DNA from: Azospirillum baldaniorum | GTDB taxonomy: Bacteria; Pseudomonadota; Alphaproteobacteria; Azospirillales; Azospirillaceae | NCBI RefSeq assembly: GCF_003119195.2 | Contig: NZ_CP022253.1 | Coordinates: 762,001-826,000 of the forward strand | Direction of reading: 5' to 3' | DNA length: 64,000 nt | Shown here: positions 35,543 to 44,423 of the stretch, one piece after another | Layout of the letters: each line of letters opens with the position of its first letter | How positions within the stretch are numbered: position 1 is the stretch's first letter | Notes under the pieces: generated by a model | The model's input: the letters and a program-made list of their open reading frames with translations, nothing else | What the model was told of the DNA's origin: nothing | Database searches by the model: none | Made by a program: the position numbers and the translations under genes

Positions 35543-36394
35543 GAGCGCCTAACAGAACCATCTCTGGACGAAGCGCCAGCAGATGAGGCTGGCCGCGATA
35601 TGGTGAAAGGCAGTGAAGATGTCGGCGCGCCGTTCGTAGCGGACGGCGATGCGGCGGAAGCGGGCAAACCAAGCGAGCGTACGCTCGACCACCCATCGAT
35701 ATCGGCCGAGACGCTCGCTGCTTTCGACGCCACGCCGGGCAATCCGCGGAATGATCGCTCGTTGGCGCAGCGCCCGCCGGCAGTGAGCGAAGTCGTAGCC
35801 CTTGTCGGCATGCAGCTTGGCCGGTCGCCGCCGGGGCCGGCCCGCACACTGGCGGATCGCCGGCACGGCATCGACCAGCGCCTCCAGCAGCTTGCTGTCG
35901 TGCCGGTTGGCTGGCGAGATCCTCAGGGCGAGCGGGATGCCGTTAGCATCGACGAGGATGTGGCGCTTGGAGCCCGGCTTGCCGCGATCCGTCGGGTTCG
36001 GGCCGGTCTCCTCACCCCCCTTTTTGCCGGGACGCTGGCGCTGTCCACCGCCGCACGATCCCAGTTGATGGCGTTGGCATAGCCGAGACGGTCGAGCAGC
36101 ACACGATGCAGCCGTTCCCACACGCCAGCCCGATGCCACTCGTGCAGACGCCGCCAGCAGGTCATACCCGAGCCGCAGCCCATCTCCACCGGCAGAAGCT
36201 CCCAAGGAATACCCGTGCGCAGCACGAACAGGATGCCGGTCAGCGCAGCACGATCGCACAGCCGGGGCCGTCCGCCTTTCGGCTTGGGCGGCTCCGGCGG
36301 GATCAGAGGTTCGATGATCGCCCACAAGGCGTCGCAAACAAGAGGGGCTGCCATGCCCCTACCAACCGTTCCCAGCCGGTTTTGTTACGCACTC
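35543..36394 (-). mobile_element. IS5-family insertion sequence (852 bp)
   Basis: Complete insertion with imperfect terminal inverted repeats: GAGTGCGTAACAAAACC at one end and GAGCGCCTAACAGAACC at the other. It is flanked on both sides by the target duplication TTA (35540-35542 and 36395-36397), matching the TNA preference of several IS5 subgroups. It carries one transposase in two overlapping frames. Removing the element and one TTA restores the reading frame of the OLD nuclease gene exactly. Confidence 0.92.
35549..36354 (-). CDS. IS5-family transposase (two frames joined by -1 frameshift)
   Basis: OrfA runs from 36354 to 35923 and begins MAAPLVCDALWAIIEPLIPP, with GGRPRLCDRAALTGILFVLR. 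The catalytic part then continues in the -1 frame down to 35549, with PGSKRHILVDANGIPLALRI, LHADKGYDFAHCR and the ERTLAWFARFRRIAVRYERR motif (the late Glu of DDE). The switch can happen at the AAAAAGGGGGG run at 36015-36025, a plausible programmed frameshift site. The fused product is about 268 residues, full length for the family, so the element may still be mobile. Confidence 0.9.
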
Positions 36395-36894
36395 TTAAGC
36401 AGGTAAGCCGACAGCGATTTCGGCCAAGGCACATAATCGCCTGCGCCACCAGCAAGCGCCGCCGCCTTCGCCCGGCCATCGTCACGAGCGGCGTGGTACC
36501 GCTGGATCAATTCGGTGATGTTCTTCGGCGCGAGTTCTACGCGGATACCGACGAGCGTTCTGGTCCAAGCGGTCGAAGGCAAGATGGGGATAACGAGATA
36601 GAGGTCTTCCGCTCCCACCTCGAACCAAAGGTCAAGCGAGATGGTGGGAAACTCGGCCTCTGGAATTTCGCCTTCTCGTTCGCCGATCTCATCCAGCAAC
36701 GGCCAGACATACGAGCTGAAATCATACAGCGAGAAGGCATTTTTGCTGCCGGAGAGAAACATCTGCATCGCCTGCGTGGCAGATGTTTTCCCACTGTTGT
36801 TCGCTCCGACGAAAATGGAGATGTCGGATGCAAGCTCAACATGCACGTCACGAAGTCGGCGGAAATTCCGCAGTCGGTAAGAATGTAGATGCAT
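36385..36894 (-). pseudogene. OLD-family ATP-dependent nuclease, 5' part (GajA-like, split by IS)
   Basis: The N-terminal about 166 codons: MHLHSYRLRNFRRLRDVHVE, Walker A FVGANNSGKTSATQAMQMFL at 29-48, and the rest of the ATPase lobe to LSAYLLK, where the IS starts. The last few codons and stop come from IS sequence. The truncated product lacks the signature motif, Walker B and TOPRIM nuclease, so it cannot work alone. Confidence 0.9.
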
Positions 36895-37317
36895 CGCGAT
36901 CCCTTTCCGGGATAGAGCCTACCGCCTCACAACCCCCTTGGGAATCCTAAAGACATGCGAACCGCTCGATTGAATTAGATGGCGGAGGTTGTCCATACCT
37001 TAATGTCGTTAAGTCCCGATACATCTCATGAGCTTGTATTGGCAGGGCCCGAACCGGCGCGACTGAATGTCCGAGAGAGGGCGCCAATCCGAGCGTCCGT
37101 TATCAAGGCGCCGTCTAACTTCCGCTCCTGGCGCAAAGCGGACCATCTCACTCGTACCGAAAGGGGCAACATTCCCTGCCCCCGATATGGGAGGTAAGCG
37201 TCGTCCGGAGGCTGCCTTGTGGGAACGGGGGCAGCGTGCTGAAATCTGGAGGTCGCCGCCACTGTGCGTGGCCGGCTCGGCATCGTGGCACGCAGCGTGA
37301 TTTGCACCGCGGCGGTC
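36895..37317. other. intergenic, nothing recognised
   Basis: About 420 bp upstream of the nuclease gene. It should hold the promoter of the minus-strand nuclease-helicase operon. No ORF with protein-like character or RNA gene was recognised. Confidence 0.4.
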
Positions 37318-37455
37318 CAGCGTATTGAGGTCATCACCGGCGCCGGTGGGTGAAGCACCTACTCGGCCGAGGAGGAGATCCGCTTGGTCGGCAAAGTCCG
37401 CGGCGGGCACGGCGCGGTGGCGCGCCGCCATGGCGTGTGAAACAGCCTGATCTAA
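37318..37455 (+). pseudogene. degraded transposase OrfA fragment (IS66/IS3-type)
   Basis: Translated with one frame change, this reads QRIEVITGAGG, then SAEEEIRLVGKVRGGHGAVA and RRHGV-stop-NSLI, resembling the helix-turn-helix start of IS66-type OrfA proteins (RRWSEEEKARLV...VARRHGVNRSLL). Two stops and one frameshift show it is dead. The assignment rests on this short similarity only. Confidence 0.45.
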
Positions 37456-37685
37456 CTGACCACCTCGTTGATGATCTCCTCCGCGACAAGCGCCAGCCAG
37501 TAAGTGAGTTCAGAGGAAATTTCGCTCGTAACCTCTTCAGCGATCCTTCATCGCCCTCCGTACGAGAGTGCGAACGATATTCTCGCATTTTTCATAGTTT
37601 CTCGTTAAGCTGAGGCACAGCCATGGGGTGTGTGAGGCTGGTGCGCCGCACGCATCCCATATCCTTCATTTTGGTCAGATAACTA

Positions 37686-37708
37686 CTAATTATCGCTCGA
37701 CGCGGCAG
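37686..37708 (+). promoter_or_regulatory. 23-bp shared upstream element, copy 1
   Basis: Begins CTAATTATCGC and ends GACGCGGCAG. An exact copy lies at 43166-43188 on the other strand. Here it is 61 bp upstream of the carbamoyltransferase GTG and points toward it. It may be a common operator or promoter, or the terminal inverted repeat of a mobile unit. Confidence 0.6.
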
Positions 37709-37769
37709 TTGCCTTTCCAGCGAAGCGCCGCTGGTCTGTGACTTTCGACGAGCCCAGAGAGGTGATAAG

Positions 37770-39449
37770 GTGGACGCGGGAGAATGGGTGCTTGGCCTTG
37801 GTGGATCGGATCATGATTTTGCGGCTGTGCTCGCCCACGGATACGACCTCAGGGTAGCTATAGAAGAAGAGCGCTTGAGCCGGCGCAAATACGGCTTGGC
37901 CCATTGGTTCCAAAACCCGGTGGGTTTGTCGGTCCCCTATTGCCTCGATGCGTGCGGCATCGCATTGAAGGATGTCAGCCGCATCGTCAGTAGCGATCTC
38001 CTGCCAAGGAAGATCATGTCGGAATGGCCGGACATGGAGATCCGCACCTTTTCCCATCATCTATGCCATGCCGCTTCCGCCGTGTGCCTGTTGCCTCCCG
38101 ACGCGAAGGCAGCCGTAATTGTCTATGACGGGGAAGGTTCGATCATTGGCCGTTCAATGTCCGGCACCGGGTTGAACCGCGAAACGTTCGGCTTCTTCCG
38201 GTATGAGGGCGGCGAGTTGTTGCGCCTCGGGCGAACCACCGGCTCTTGCTTCGACGAGGCGGACTCGGGCTACCCCACAGCGAGCGACAACTCCATCGGC
38301 ATGCTCTACGAAGTCGTCACAGCGGCCATCGGGTTCGACTTAATGGAAACCGGAAAAACCATGGGGTTGGCCGCGCATGGACGGCCGAGGTTCCTGGCCG
38401 AGCTCGAGGCGCTTGTCACGTTTGGAAGCGGGATGGACGATTGCTTCTCCTGCAACCTGAATATGCCCGATGTTCGCGACCGCATCGGCGAACTGCTTAA
38501 TAAGGAAATGGATCGCTTTGCCGCCCGCGTCGACATGGCGGCAAGCGCTCAGGTGCTTCTGGAGCGTGTCCTGCTGCACTGCTATCGCCTGTTGCCCGAC
38601 GATCGCTATGATGCCGTCTGTCTCGTCGGCGGCTGCGCGCTTAACCCGGTGGCTAATTCCGTTCTTGCCAGACACCTACGGGACGGGGTGCGGCTCGTCG
38701 TTCCGCCGTTCGCTGGCGATGCGGGTATCGGCTTCGGCGCGCTCTGGCTGGATGCTCGCGAACAGGCCGGACGGCCTATCGCCTTCACAATGCGTGGCGC
38801 GCCGCTCGACCCGGCGGTTTCGCGGCCCGGCAAAACGTACTCCGCCACCGATATCGCGCAAGCGGTGAGCTTTGCGTATCCGAGCGTGGCGGTCGACGCC
38901 TCCGTTACAACGCCAGAAAACCTTGCTATGCGTCTCGCCCGCGGGGAGGTCATAGGGGTGTTCCAGGGCCCGTCGGAGTCCGGACCCAGGGCGTTGGGGG
39001 GCCGTAGTATCTTGGCTGACCCGAGGGATGCGTTGGTGCGTGAGCGCATCAACAGGTCGATCAAGCATCGCGAGCCATTCCGGCCCTTGGCGCCGATGAT
39101 CCTCGCCGAAGACTTCCCGAGCTATTTCGACGATCCTCGTCAGATGGACCGGTTCATGCTGCGCGTGGCAACCGCAACCGAGCGGTGCCGCCGTGAGGCC
39201 CCGGCCATCGTGCACGTCGACGGCACTGCCCGCGTCCAAATCATCGACGAGCGTTCGGACCCGTTCCTGCTGGATATTCTGCGGGCCTTCCGTCAGCAGA
39301 CGGGAGTTCCACTTCTGCTGAACACCTCCTTCAACCGGCGGGGCGAGCCCTTGGTCGAGACGCCCACGGATGCCATCGACGCGTTCCGCGGCATGGGGCT
39401 TGACGGGCTATTTCTGCAGGGGACCTACTGCCGGCCTATCTCCGCGTGA
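37770..39449 (+). CDS. NodU/CmcH-type carbamoyltransferase
   Basis: A 559-residue complete O-carbamoyltransferase-like protein. The N-terminal Kae1-like domain has IEEERLSRRKYG near 31, the metal-site motif HHLCHAASA at 96-104, YDGEGS near 118, GKTMGLAAHGRP near 193 and GGCALNPVANSVL near 287. The C-terminal carbamoyltransf_C domain has GPSESGPRALGGRSILADPR near 400, HREPFRPLAPMIL and LLLNTSFNRRGEPLV near 515. It would move a carbamoyl group from carbamoyl phosphate via an AMP intermediate to an unknown acceptor. No antibiotic or Nod-factor genes surround it. The GTG has AGAGAGGTGATAAG before it. Its 3' end overlaps the converging SIR2-STAND gene by 25 bp. Confidence 0.92.
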   Translation: MDAGEWVLGLGGSDHDFAAVLAHGYDLRVAIEEERLSRRKYGLAHWFQNPVGLSVPYCLDACGIALKDVSRIVSSDLLPRKIMSEWPDMEIRTFSHHLCHAASAVCLLPPDAKAAVIVYDGEGSIIGRSMSGTGLNRETFGFFRYEGGELLRLGRTTGSCFDEADSGYPTASDNSIGMLYEVVTAAIGFDLMETGKTMGLAAHGRPRFLAELEALVTFGSGMDDCFSCNLNMPDVRDRIGELLNKEMDRFAARVDMAASAQVLLERVLLHCYRLLPDDRYDAVCLVGGCALNPVANSVLARHLRDGVRLVVPPFAGDAGIGFGALWLDAREQAGRPIAFTMRGAPLDPAVSRPGKTYSATDIAQAVSFAYPSVAVDASVTTPENLAMRLARGEVIGVFQGPSESGPRALGGRSILADPRDALVRERINRSIKHREPFRPLAPMILAEDFPSYFDDPRQMDRFMLRVATATERCRREAPAIVHVDGTARVQIIDERSDPFLLDILRAFRQQTGVPLLLNTSFNRRGEPLVETPTDAIDAFRGMGLDGLFLQGTYCRPISA

Positions 39450-42400
39450 AGGCCGAGCGCCACGGCGACGGCAACGAATGCCTGTTCCAGCGACTCTGCC
39501 CGCAGTAGTGCTTTGATCGCTGCGTACAGGCTCTGTCGCGCGTTCGGCAGCCCGAGTAGGAAATGCAGCAGGTGCCCCCATTCCAACTCGTCGATCTGAC
39601 GGCGTCCGATGCGTGGATCCTGACGGACCTTGATTTCCCGCAGATCCTCCTCCGTTAGTGCGCTGCCATTGCTCCGGAGAAACCGCTGCGTCACGCGGGG
39701 GTGCCGATGATATACCTCGGCCAGCACGCGCACCGTCGCCCGATGTATGCGTGGATCCGAATGGCCGAGCACTGGCTGCAGCAACGCAAGCCCCTCGTAG
39801 GGCCAGAAGGTCGCCACTTGGCAAATGGCCTGGAGGACTTGAAGGGATTCGTCGATCATACCGCCTTGCAGGAAGCAGTTCAGATTCTCCAGCAGTAGGT
39901 TCGACGTGCGCTCATCCGAACCAAAGCTATCGACGTACTGCTGGTACCGCATCGTGCGGCGGCGCGTCGACGGCGCCAGTTGGGCATGCCCGTAGATCAC
40001 GCCGAAGCCGTCCTCAAAAATCATATCGAATCGGTCGCGGTAGCCGCGCCGGAAGCCCCTTTCCTCACCCGGTCGGTACAGCAATCCCGACGGCCAATCG
40101 CGCAGCACTTTCCGGATGTAGGGCTCCAGGATTCCGTCGTAGGGCCGGTCGGTCACCAAGTACATGTAGATCACGGCGGCCTGCAGAAAATCCACAGCGA
40201 CCGGCAGGGGATCGTCCCCAAGCCGTTCGAAACACTCCCGCCAGAAAACAATGGTGCGTTCGGCGTCGTTCAATGCCGACATTACGAACATGAGATGGGA
40301 CAAGTGATACTCGACATCGCCGTTGTACAGCGTCCCGGCATATTGCAGGAACAGAGTGAAATCATCGTGTTCGAGCGTCCCGCCGCCTTCCAGCCGCTCG
40401 ACGACGCGGCCGAAGGCTTGTCGTTCGGGATTTTGAAAGAAGCGGCGGATACCCTGTTCCGTCGCATTGAACATGTAGCGGTCGCACCCGCCAACCACGA
40501 ACGCACATGCCTGGGCGAGATCGGTGGCAGTGAGGCCGGGCGCGGCTGTCGCGTCGACCGCCATTCGGGCGATTCGGGAGAACGCTTGGTATTCCGTCGG
40601 ATGCGTGTTCTCCCGCCCGAGACGACTCACAAAGCCAAGGACACGGCCAAGACGCCGCCACACGGGGATTCCAGGATCGAACAGGTAGGTGCGGTACAAA
40701 GACGGCAATTCCCCGGTGGCGGTTACCTCGTCCGGCCGGTTGAGAAGGCGCTCGACCAGTCGGTCGCAGATGAAGATGTTCGCTTCGACGGTGGCGAGTT
40801 GCGACGAACCGCGCTCCACCTGCATTAGCAGCGGAACGCCGAAATTTTCAGGCAGGTTGGCGGCAACCAGCACCAGGGTGCGCAACTGGACTTCCGACAG
40901 CCTCCCGCGCCCGGCTGCGTCGAAGGCATCGCGCAGATATCCGCTGAGAAGCTTGGGATCCTCGTCGGCTAGGTCGTACAGGACGTCCTTTGCGAACTCG
41001 AAAAGCTGGTCGCTCACCGAGTCGCCGTACTGCGCCGCCAGTTTGCCCTGGTTGTGGACCACGTACTCGATCAGCGAAAACCGTGCCGCGATGTTGAGCA
41101 GAAAGTACATGCGGGCCGCAGCGATGGCTTTGCTGTTGCTGCCCAAGGAGCGGACCATCTGCGCCAGATCATGGATTGTCTCAAGCGGCAGCTCGCTGGT
41201 ATGGAGAAACGCTTCTGCCAGGAAATACTGCTGCGTTCGGTCGTGCGCGAAGCGCAGGAAGCCATTATCGGCATCGACGACAATGTCGAGGTCCTTCAAT
41301 GTCCTGAGAAGACGGCCGTCGGTCGCTGGCGGCCCCAGATCCAGCGCACGGAACTGGTCGTTGCAACGCTTCAGGCACAAAAACGCCACGGCGGTCAGGC
41401 AATCGAACAGGACCGACGCGTCGAGATCAGCGCCGTTGTTGGCCAGCTTGTGCGCGTAGATCGTCCGGTAAATGCTCGCCACCGGCCCGGCAAAAAGTTC
41501 GGGTTGATTCCTCTCGGCGATCGCCGCTAGCAGATAGGGATCCCGCATGCGCTCAACTGCATGTGGGGGCAGTAACTGAAGCGAGATATTCAGCCCTGAT
41601 TCGACCTGTATCCGACCCAGCGCGTCCCGCAGTTCCTCATCGGTCAGCGGGCCGACCGTCAGCGCGCCGACCGCCCCGTCCACCGCACCGTCGGTCCAAA
41701 AGACCTCTCGGAGGTGCACCGGATCGACTTTTGACATCAGCGCGTTCCAAGTTTCTTGCCGCACGGTCACGATCAACTTGACGGCGCTTCCCTCATCCGG
41801 CAGGAGCCGAGCAAAGCGGATGAGGTTACGAAAAAGACGCACGCAGCCGTCGAGGTCGGCGCTAAATTCGTTTATCCCGTCAATGAAGACCGCAAGGCGC
41901 AAGCCTCGGGTACGCAACCAGTGCTCGAAAAGGTCCAGTGAGAATGGGGCGGCGTGTCCGAGGCCACCGAACTGGTCGGCCAGTTGCTTCTCTAGGTCCG
42001 GCGTGTCGAAGGCCTTGGCCTTCAGCAGCAGAATGCGCCGGGTTTGGTTGTCGCCCCATGCCATGTGCAGGCGAACGCCAAGAGAACTCTTCCCGAAGCC
42101 GGATGCACCCGCGAGGACCGCGAGGCGGCGGTCCGACGACATGAAAGTGCCGATCACCCGTTCCAGCGAGACGCGCCGGGCGAACAGTCTAGTAATGGGC
42201 AGATGACCCCGCTGGCCATATTCGGCGATGAACTGGCGGTTGCTGCGGTCGGTACGCCACTCGAAGAGTGGTGCTAAATAATTGGGCGCCGCGCCGGCGA
42301 AGCGAGCGACTTCCAAAACCGGCTTGGCGATAGCTTTAATGAGTTCATCAAATCCCGCCCGCACAAACAGTGGAGGGTTCGGTGCGAGTGCGATGCTCAG

Positions 42401-43135
42401 TGGCGCACCCGGATCGGGAGGCTCTGGGTTGCACCAGAACCAGCGGTGGGCCCTGCCGGCCGCCGACCCGATCAGTCGAGCCAACGCCTCGTCGTAGCCG
42501 CTATAACCAGCAAAGACAACGTGATGCGAGCCGAGGATATCGGTCAGCAGGTCCACCATGGCCTGATCGTAGTCGGGGTGTGTCAGCTCGTCATTACTCA
42601 GGTAGAGTACTGATCGCGCCGATAGATCGCCATGAAGCTTTAAATAAAAGGGTTTTATGGACGCAACCTTTGCAGGGAGTACTGGATATGGCCGAGCGAA
42701 ACCAGGACTGTATATCTGAAATACATCCTTACCGAGTTCTTGCTGAGCGATTTCCAACATGACATCGAAGTTGGTAGTAACAACTGCGTCAATAGCGTGA
42801 TGCTCCGCTAGCAACACAAGAAGCCGATACGCATCCGAAGGAAGCAGTTGGCTTGCTTCTCGAAAAATCCTCTCCACTAACGCGGCCTTTTCGAGCGCGC
42901 TCAAGCCAGCATGAAAGATTTCCTGAAAATGCCTGTCGATGTTCTGAGGATCGGTCACGGAAAACAGCGGCCTGCCAACTATTTTCTCAATGCACCTCTT
43001 CTTAAATGCAGAGAACGTGATGCCCCCGGAACTAATATCAGCACCCGCCCCGATGAACATGCAAATCTTATGGTAACCGGAAGGCGAGGCGCGGAACCGA
43101 TCTATGACGAGGTTGGCAATCAGCTCTAAGCTCAT
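39425..43135 (-). CDS. SIR2-STAND NTPase, Avs5-like defence protein
   Basis: A 1236-residue protein. N-terminal SIR2-like domain (about 20-280) with the NAD-binding FIGAGADIS at 27-35, VTTNFD at 119-124 and the catalytic-His segment KLHGDL at 166-171. Next is a STAND-type NTPase (about 315-620) with Walker A GASGFGKSS at 343-351 and Walker B LAVFIDGINEF at 414-424. The C-terminal 600 residues are helical and repeat-like, the usual sensor part. Such proteins sense a phage component and then destroy NAD+ to stop infection. All key residues are present, so the gene looks functional. It converges on the carbamoyltransferase gene and shares its 23-bp upstream element. Confidence 0.9.
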   Translation of the reverse strand: MSLELIANLVIDRFRASPSGYHKICMFIGAGADISSGGITFSAFKKRCIEKIVGRPLFSVTDPQNIDRHFQEIFHAGLSALEKAALVERIFREASQLLPSDAYRLLVLLAEHHAIDAVVTTNFDVMLEIAQQELGKDVFQIYSPGFARPYPVLPAKVASIKPFYLKLHGDLSARSVLYLSNDELTHPDYDQAMVDLLTDILGSHHVVFAGYSGYDEALARLIGSAAGRAHRWFWCNPEPPDPGAPLSIALAPNPPLFVRAGFDELIKAIAKPVLEVARFAGAAPNYLAPLFEWRTDRSNRQFIAEYGQRGHLPITRLFARRVSLERVIGTFMSSDRRLAVLAGASGFGKSSLGVRLHMAWGDNQTRRILLLKAKAFDTPDLEKQLADQFGGLGHAAPFSLDLFEHWLRTRGLRLAVFIDGINEFSADLDGCVRLFRNLIRFARLLPDEGSAVKLIVTVRQETWNALMSKVDPVHLREVFWTDGAVDGAVGALTVGPLTDEELRDALGRIQVESGLNISLQLLPPHAVERMRDPYLLAAIAERNQPELFAGPVASIYRTIYAHKLANNGADLDASVLFDCLTAVAFLCLKRCNDQFRALDLGPPATDGRLLRTLKDLDIVVDADNGFLRFAHDRTQQYFLAEAFLHTSELPLETIHDLAQMVRSLGSNSKAIAAARMYFLLNIAARFSLIEYVVHNQGKLAAQYGDSVSDQLFEFAKDVLYDLADEDPKLLSGYLRDAFDAAGRGRLSEVQLRTLVLVAANLPENFGVPLLMQVERGSSQLATVEANIFICDRLVERLLNRPDEVTATGELPSLYRTYLFDPGIPVWRRLGRVLGFVSRLGRENTHPTEYQAFSRIARMAVDATAAPGLTATDLAQACAFVVGGCDRYMFNATEQGIRRFFQNPERQAFGRVVERLEGGGTLEHDDFTLFLQYAGTLYNGDVEYHLSHLMFVMSALNDAERTIVFWRECFERLGDDPLPVAVDFLQAAVIYMYLVTDRPYDGILEPYIRKVLRDWPSGLLYRPGEERGFRRGYRDRFDMIFEDGFGVIYGHAQLAPSTRRRTMRYQQYVDSFGSDERTSNLLLENLNCFLQGGMIDESLQVLQAICQVATFWPYEGLALLQPVLGHSDPRIHRATVRVLAEVYHRHPRVTQRFLRSNGSALTEEDLREIKVRQDPRIGRRQIDELEWGHLLHFLLGLPNARQSLYAAIKALLRAESLEQAFVAVAVALGLHAEIGRQ

Positions 43136-43165
43136 GTTCTATTTCTGTCTCAATGATTTTGAATG

Positions 43166-43188
43166 CTGCCGCGTCGAGCGATAATTAG
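43166..43188 (-). promoter_or_regulatory. 23-bp shared upstream element, copy 2
   Basis: Exact match to 37686-37708 in inverted orientation, 30 bp upstream of the SIR2-STAND ATG and pointing toward it. An IS5-type remnant begins directly on the other side. Confidence 0.6.
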
Positions 43189-43530
43189 GGTCTGGACCCA
43201 TAAAGAGCCTTTCCCGAAGGGAATCGTTATGATTCAAAGCCCTGGAAAGGGGCTTTGTGATGAACGACGGTCAGTTCTGGTTGACGGTGGAGCAGTTCGG
43301 ACGGCTTGAGCCGCACCTTCCGCGCGATACCCGAGGCAAGCCGCGCGTTGATGACCGACGTGTGATCAGCGGGATCGTCCATGTGCTGAAGTCGGGTGGG
43401 CGCTGGGCGGACGCGCCGCCGGTCTACGGTCCGCGCAAGACGCTCTACAACCGCTTCGTCCGCTGGGCGGCCAAGGGCGTGTGGGAGGATATCTTCCATG
43501 CGTTGGCAGCGGCAGGTGGCCCTCCACCGC
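43189..43530 (+). pseudogene. truncated IS5-family element with transposase N-terminus
   Basis: After an IS-end-like GGTCTGGACCCATAAAGAGCC region, a frame from 43257 reads MMNDGQFWLTVEQFGRLEPH, then DTRGKPRVDDRRVISGIVHV and LYNRFVRWAAKGVWEDIFHA, clearly the N-terminal part of an IS5-family transposase. Similarity stops at about 43,530, where the sequence joins a truncated integrase on the other strand. The DDE catalytic part is missing, so the element is dead. Confidence 0.85.
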
Positions 43531-44028
43531 CAGCAGTGCTGTCAGGTCGTCCAGACTGGCGCGGCGCGCGGCGCGCTCCACCTTTGCCGCAGTCAGCCGG
43601 CCAGTGATGCCGGCGCGGGCGGCGGCGGCACTTTGCAGGCGCCGCGCCTCGTCGTTGGTCAGGCTGCGTGGCAAGCGCCGGGGCAGGCGAACACGCGCGT
43701 CAAGGCGGTGGAAGGGGCTGGTCTCAATCACCTCGTCCAGCTCCAGCCAGCGAAACATTACTTTCAAGCAGGCGATGCGCCGCCTGACGCTGGTCTCTTT
43801 CAGCTTTCGGGTGTCCATCAGGTGGGCCAAATACCGACGCAGCAGATGGCGGTCCACCGCTGTCACCAGTGTGGCTGCCCCGGCAAAACGCTCAAACTCA
43901 CGCAGGTCGATGGCGTAGGCACGAATGCTGTGAGGTGAGAGATTCTTGACTCGGCAATGGGACAGGAATGCGACGCAGGCCTCATCAAGGGTCATGGGTG
44001 CAGTGGGGTAGGTTGCATACCTAAGCAT
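43530..44028 (-). pseudogene. tyrosine recombinase/integrase, N-terminal fragment
   Basis: About 165 codons of a XerC/D-like integrase: the SAM-like core-binding domain (TLDEACVAFLSHCRVKNLS, SIRAYAIDLREFERFAG, RRYLAHLMDTRKLKETSVRR) and the start of the catalytic domain (RSLTNDEARRLQSAAAARAG, DDLTALLAVE). It is cut at the junction with the IS5 remnant, before any catalytic Arg, His or Tyr. It may be the remains of the integrase that once brought in part of this region. Confidence 0.85.
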
Positions 44029-44423
44029 GCATACTCCTTTTGTGCACTTATGAGAAGCGCGGTGCTTTCGCCTTCGAGTCGTTAGCTGTCAGGCAACAAA
44101 AACCGGAGTGATTCAGGCTTGTCGGACAGAGTTCCGGAAAAAGGGGCGTGAGCAGGAAAGCGACGATCAGCTGCGCGAGGATGTCGATGGCCGACCGGGA
44201 CTTGGAGCTGGGGCTTGACGCCCTCACCAAAGTCGGCAGCGCCCACGTTTCCGTGGACACGGCGTCCGGCGCCGCTGCAGCGCCTTGATCGAGTCAATAC
44301 CGATTCAAGGGAGTGGCTCCGGAAAGTACTGCGGTCGCCAATGGGAGCAGGGGAACGGCGTGTTGCCGGCGCACTCACGGATCCTGGTTCCGTGTGGCCG
44401 CGTAAGCGGCGAATCCGATGCCG
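44029..44423. other. intergenic, nothing recognised
   Basis: About 395 bp between the integrase fragment and the ParB gene. Short frames on both strands have no recognisable protein. It could contain old element ends. Confidence 0.4.

Noticed and set aside
37686..43188. CRISPR-like reading of the repeated 23-bp sequence
   Set aside because: There are only two copies, inverted and 5.5 kb apart, with no spacers or cas genes.
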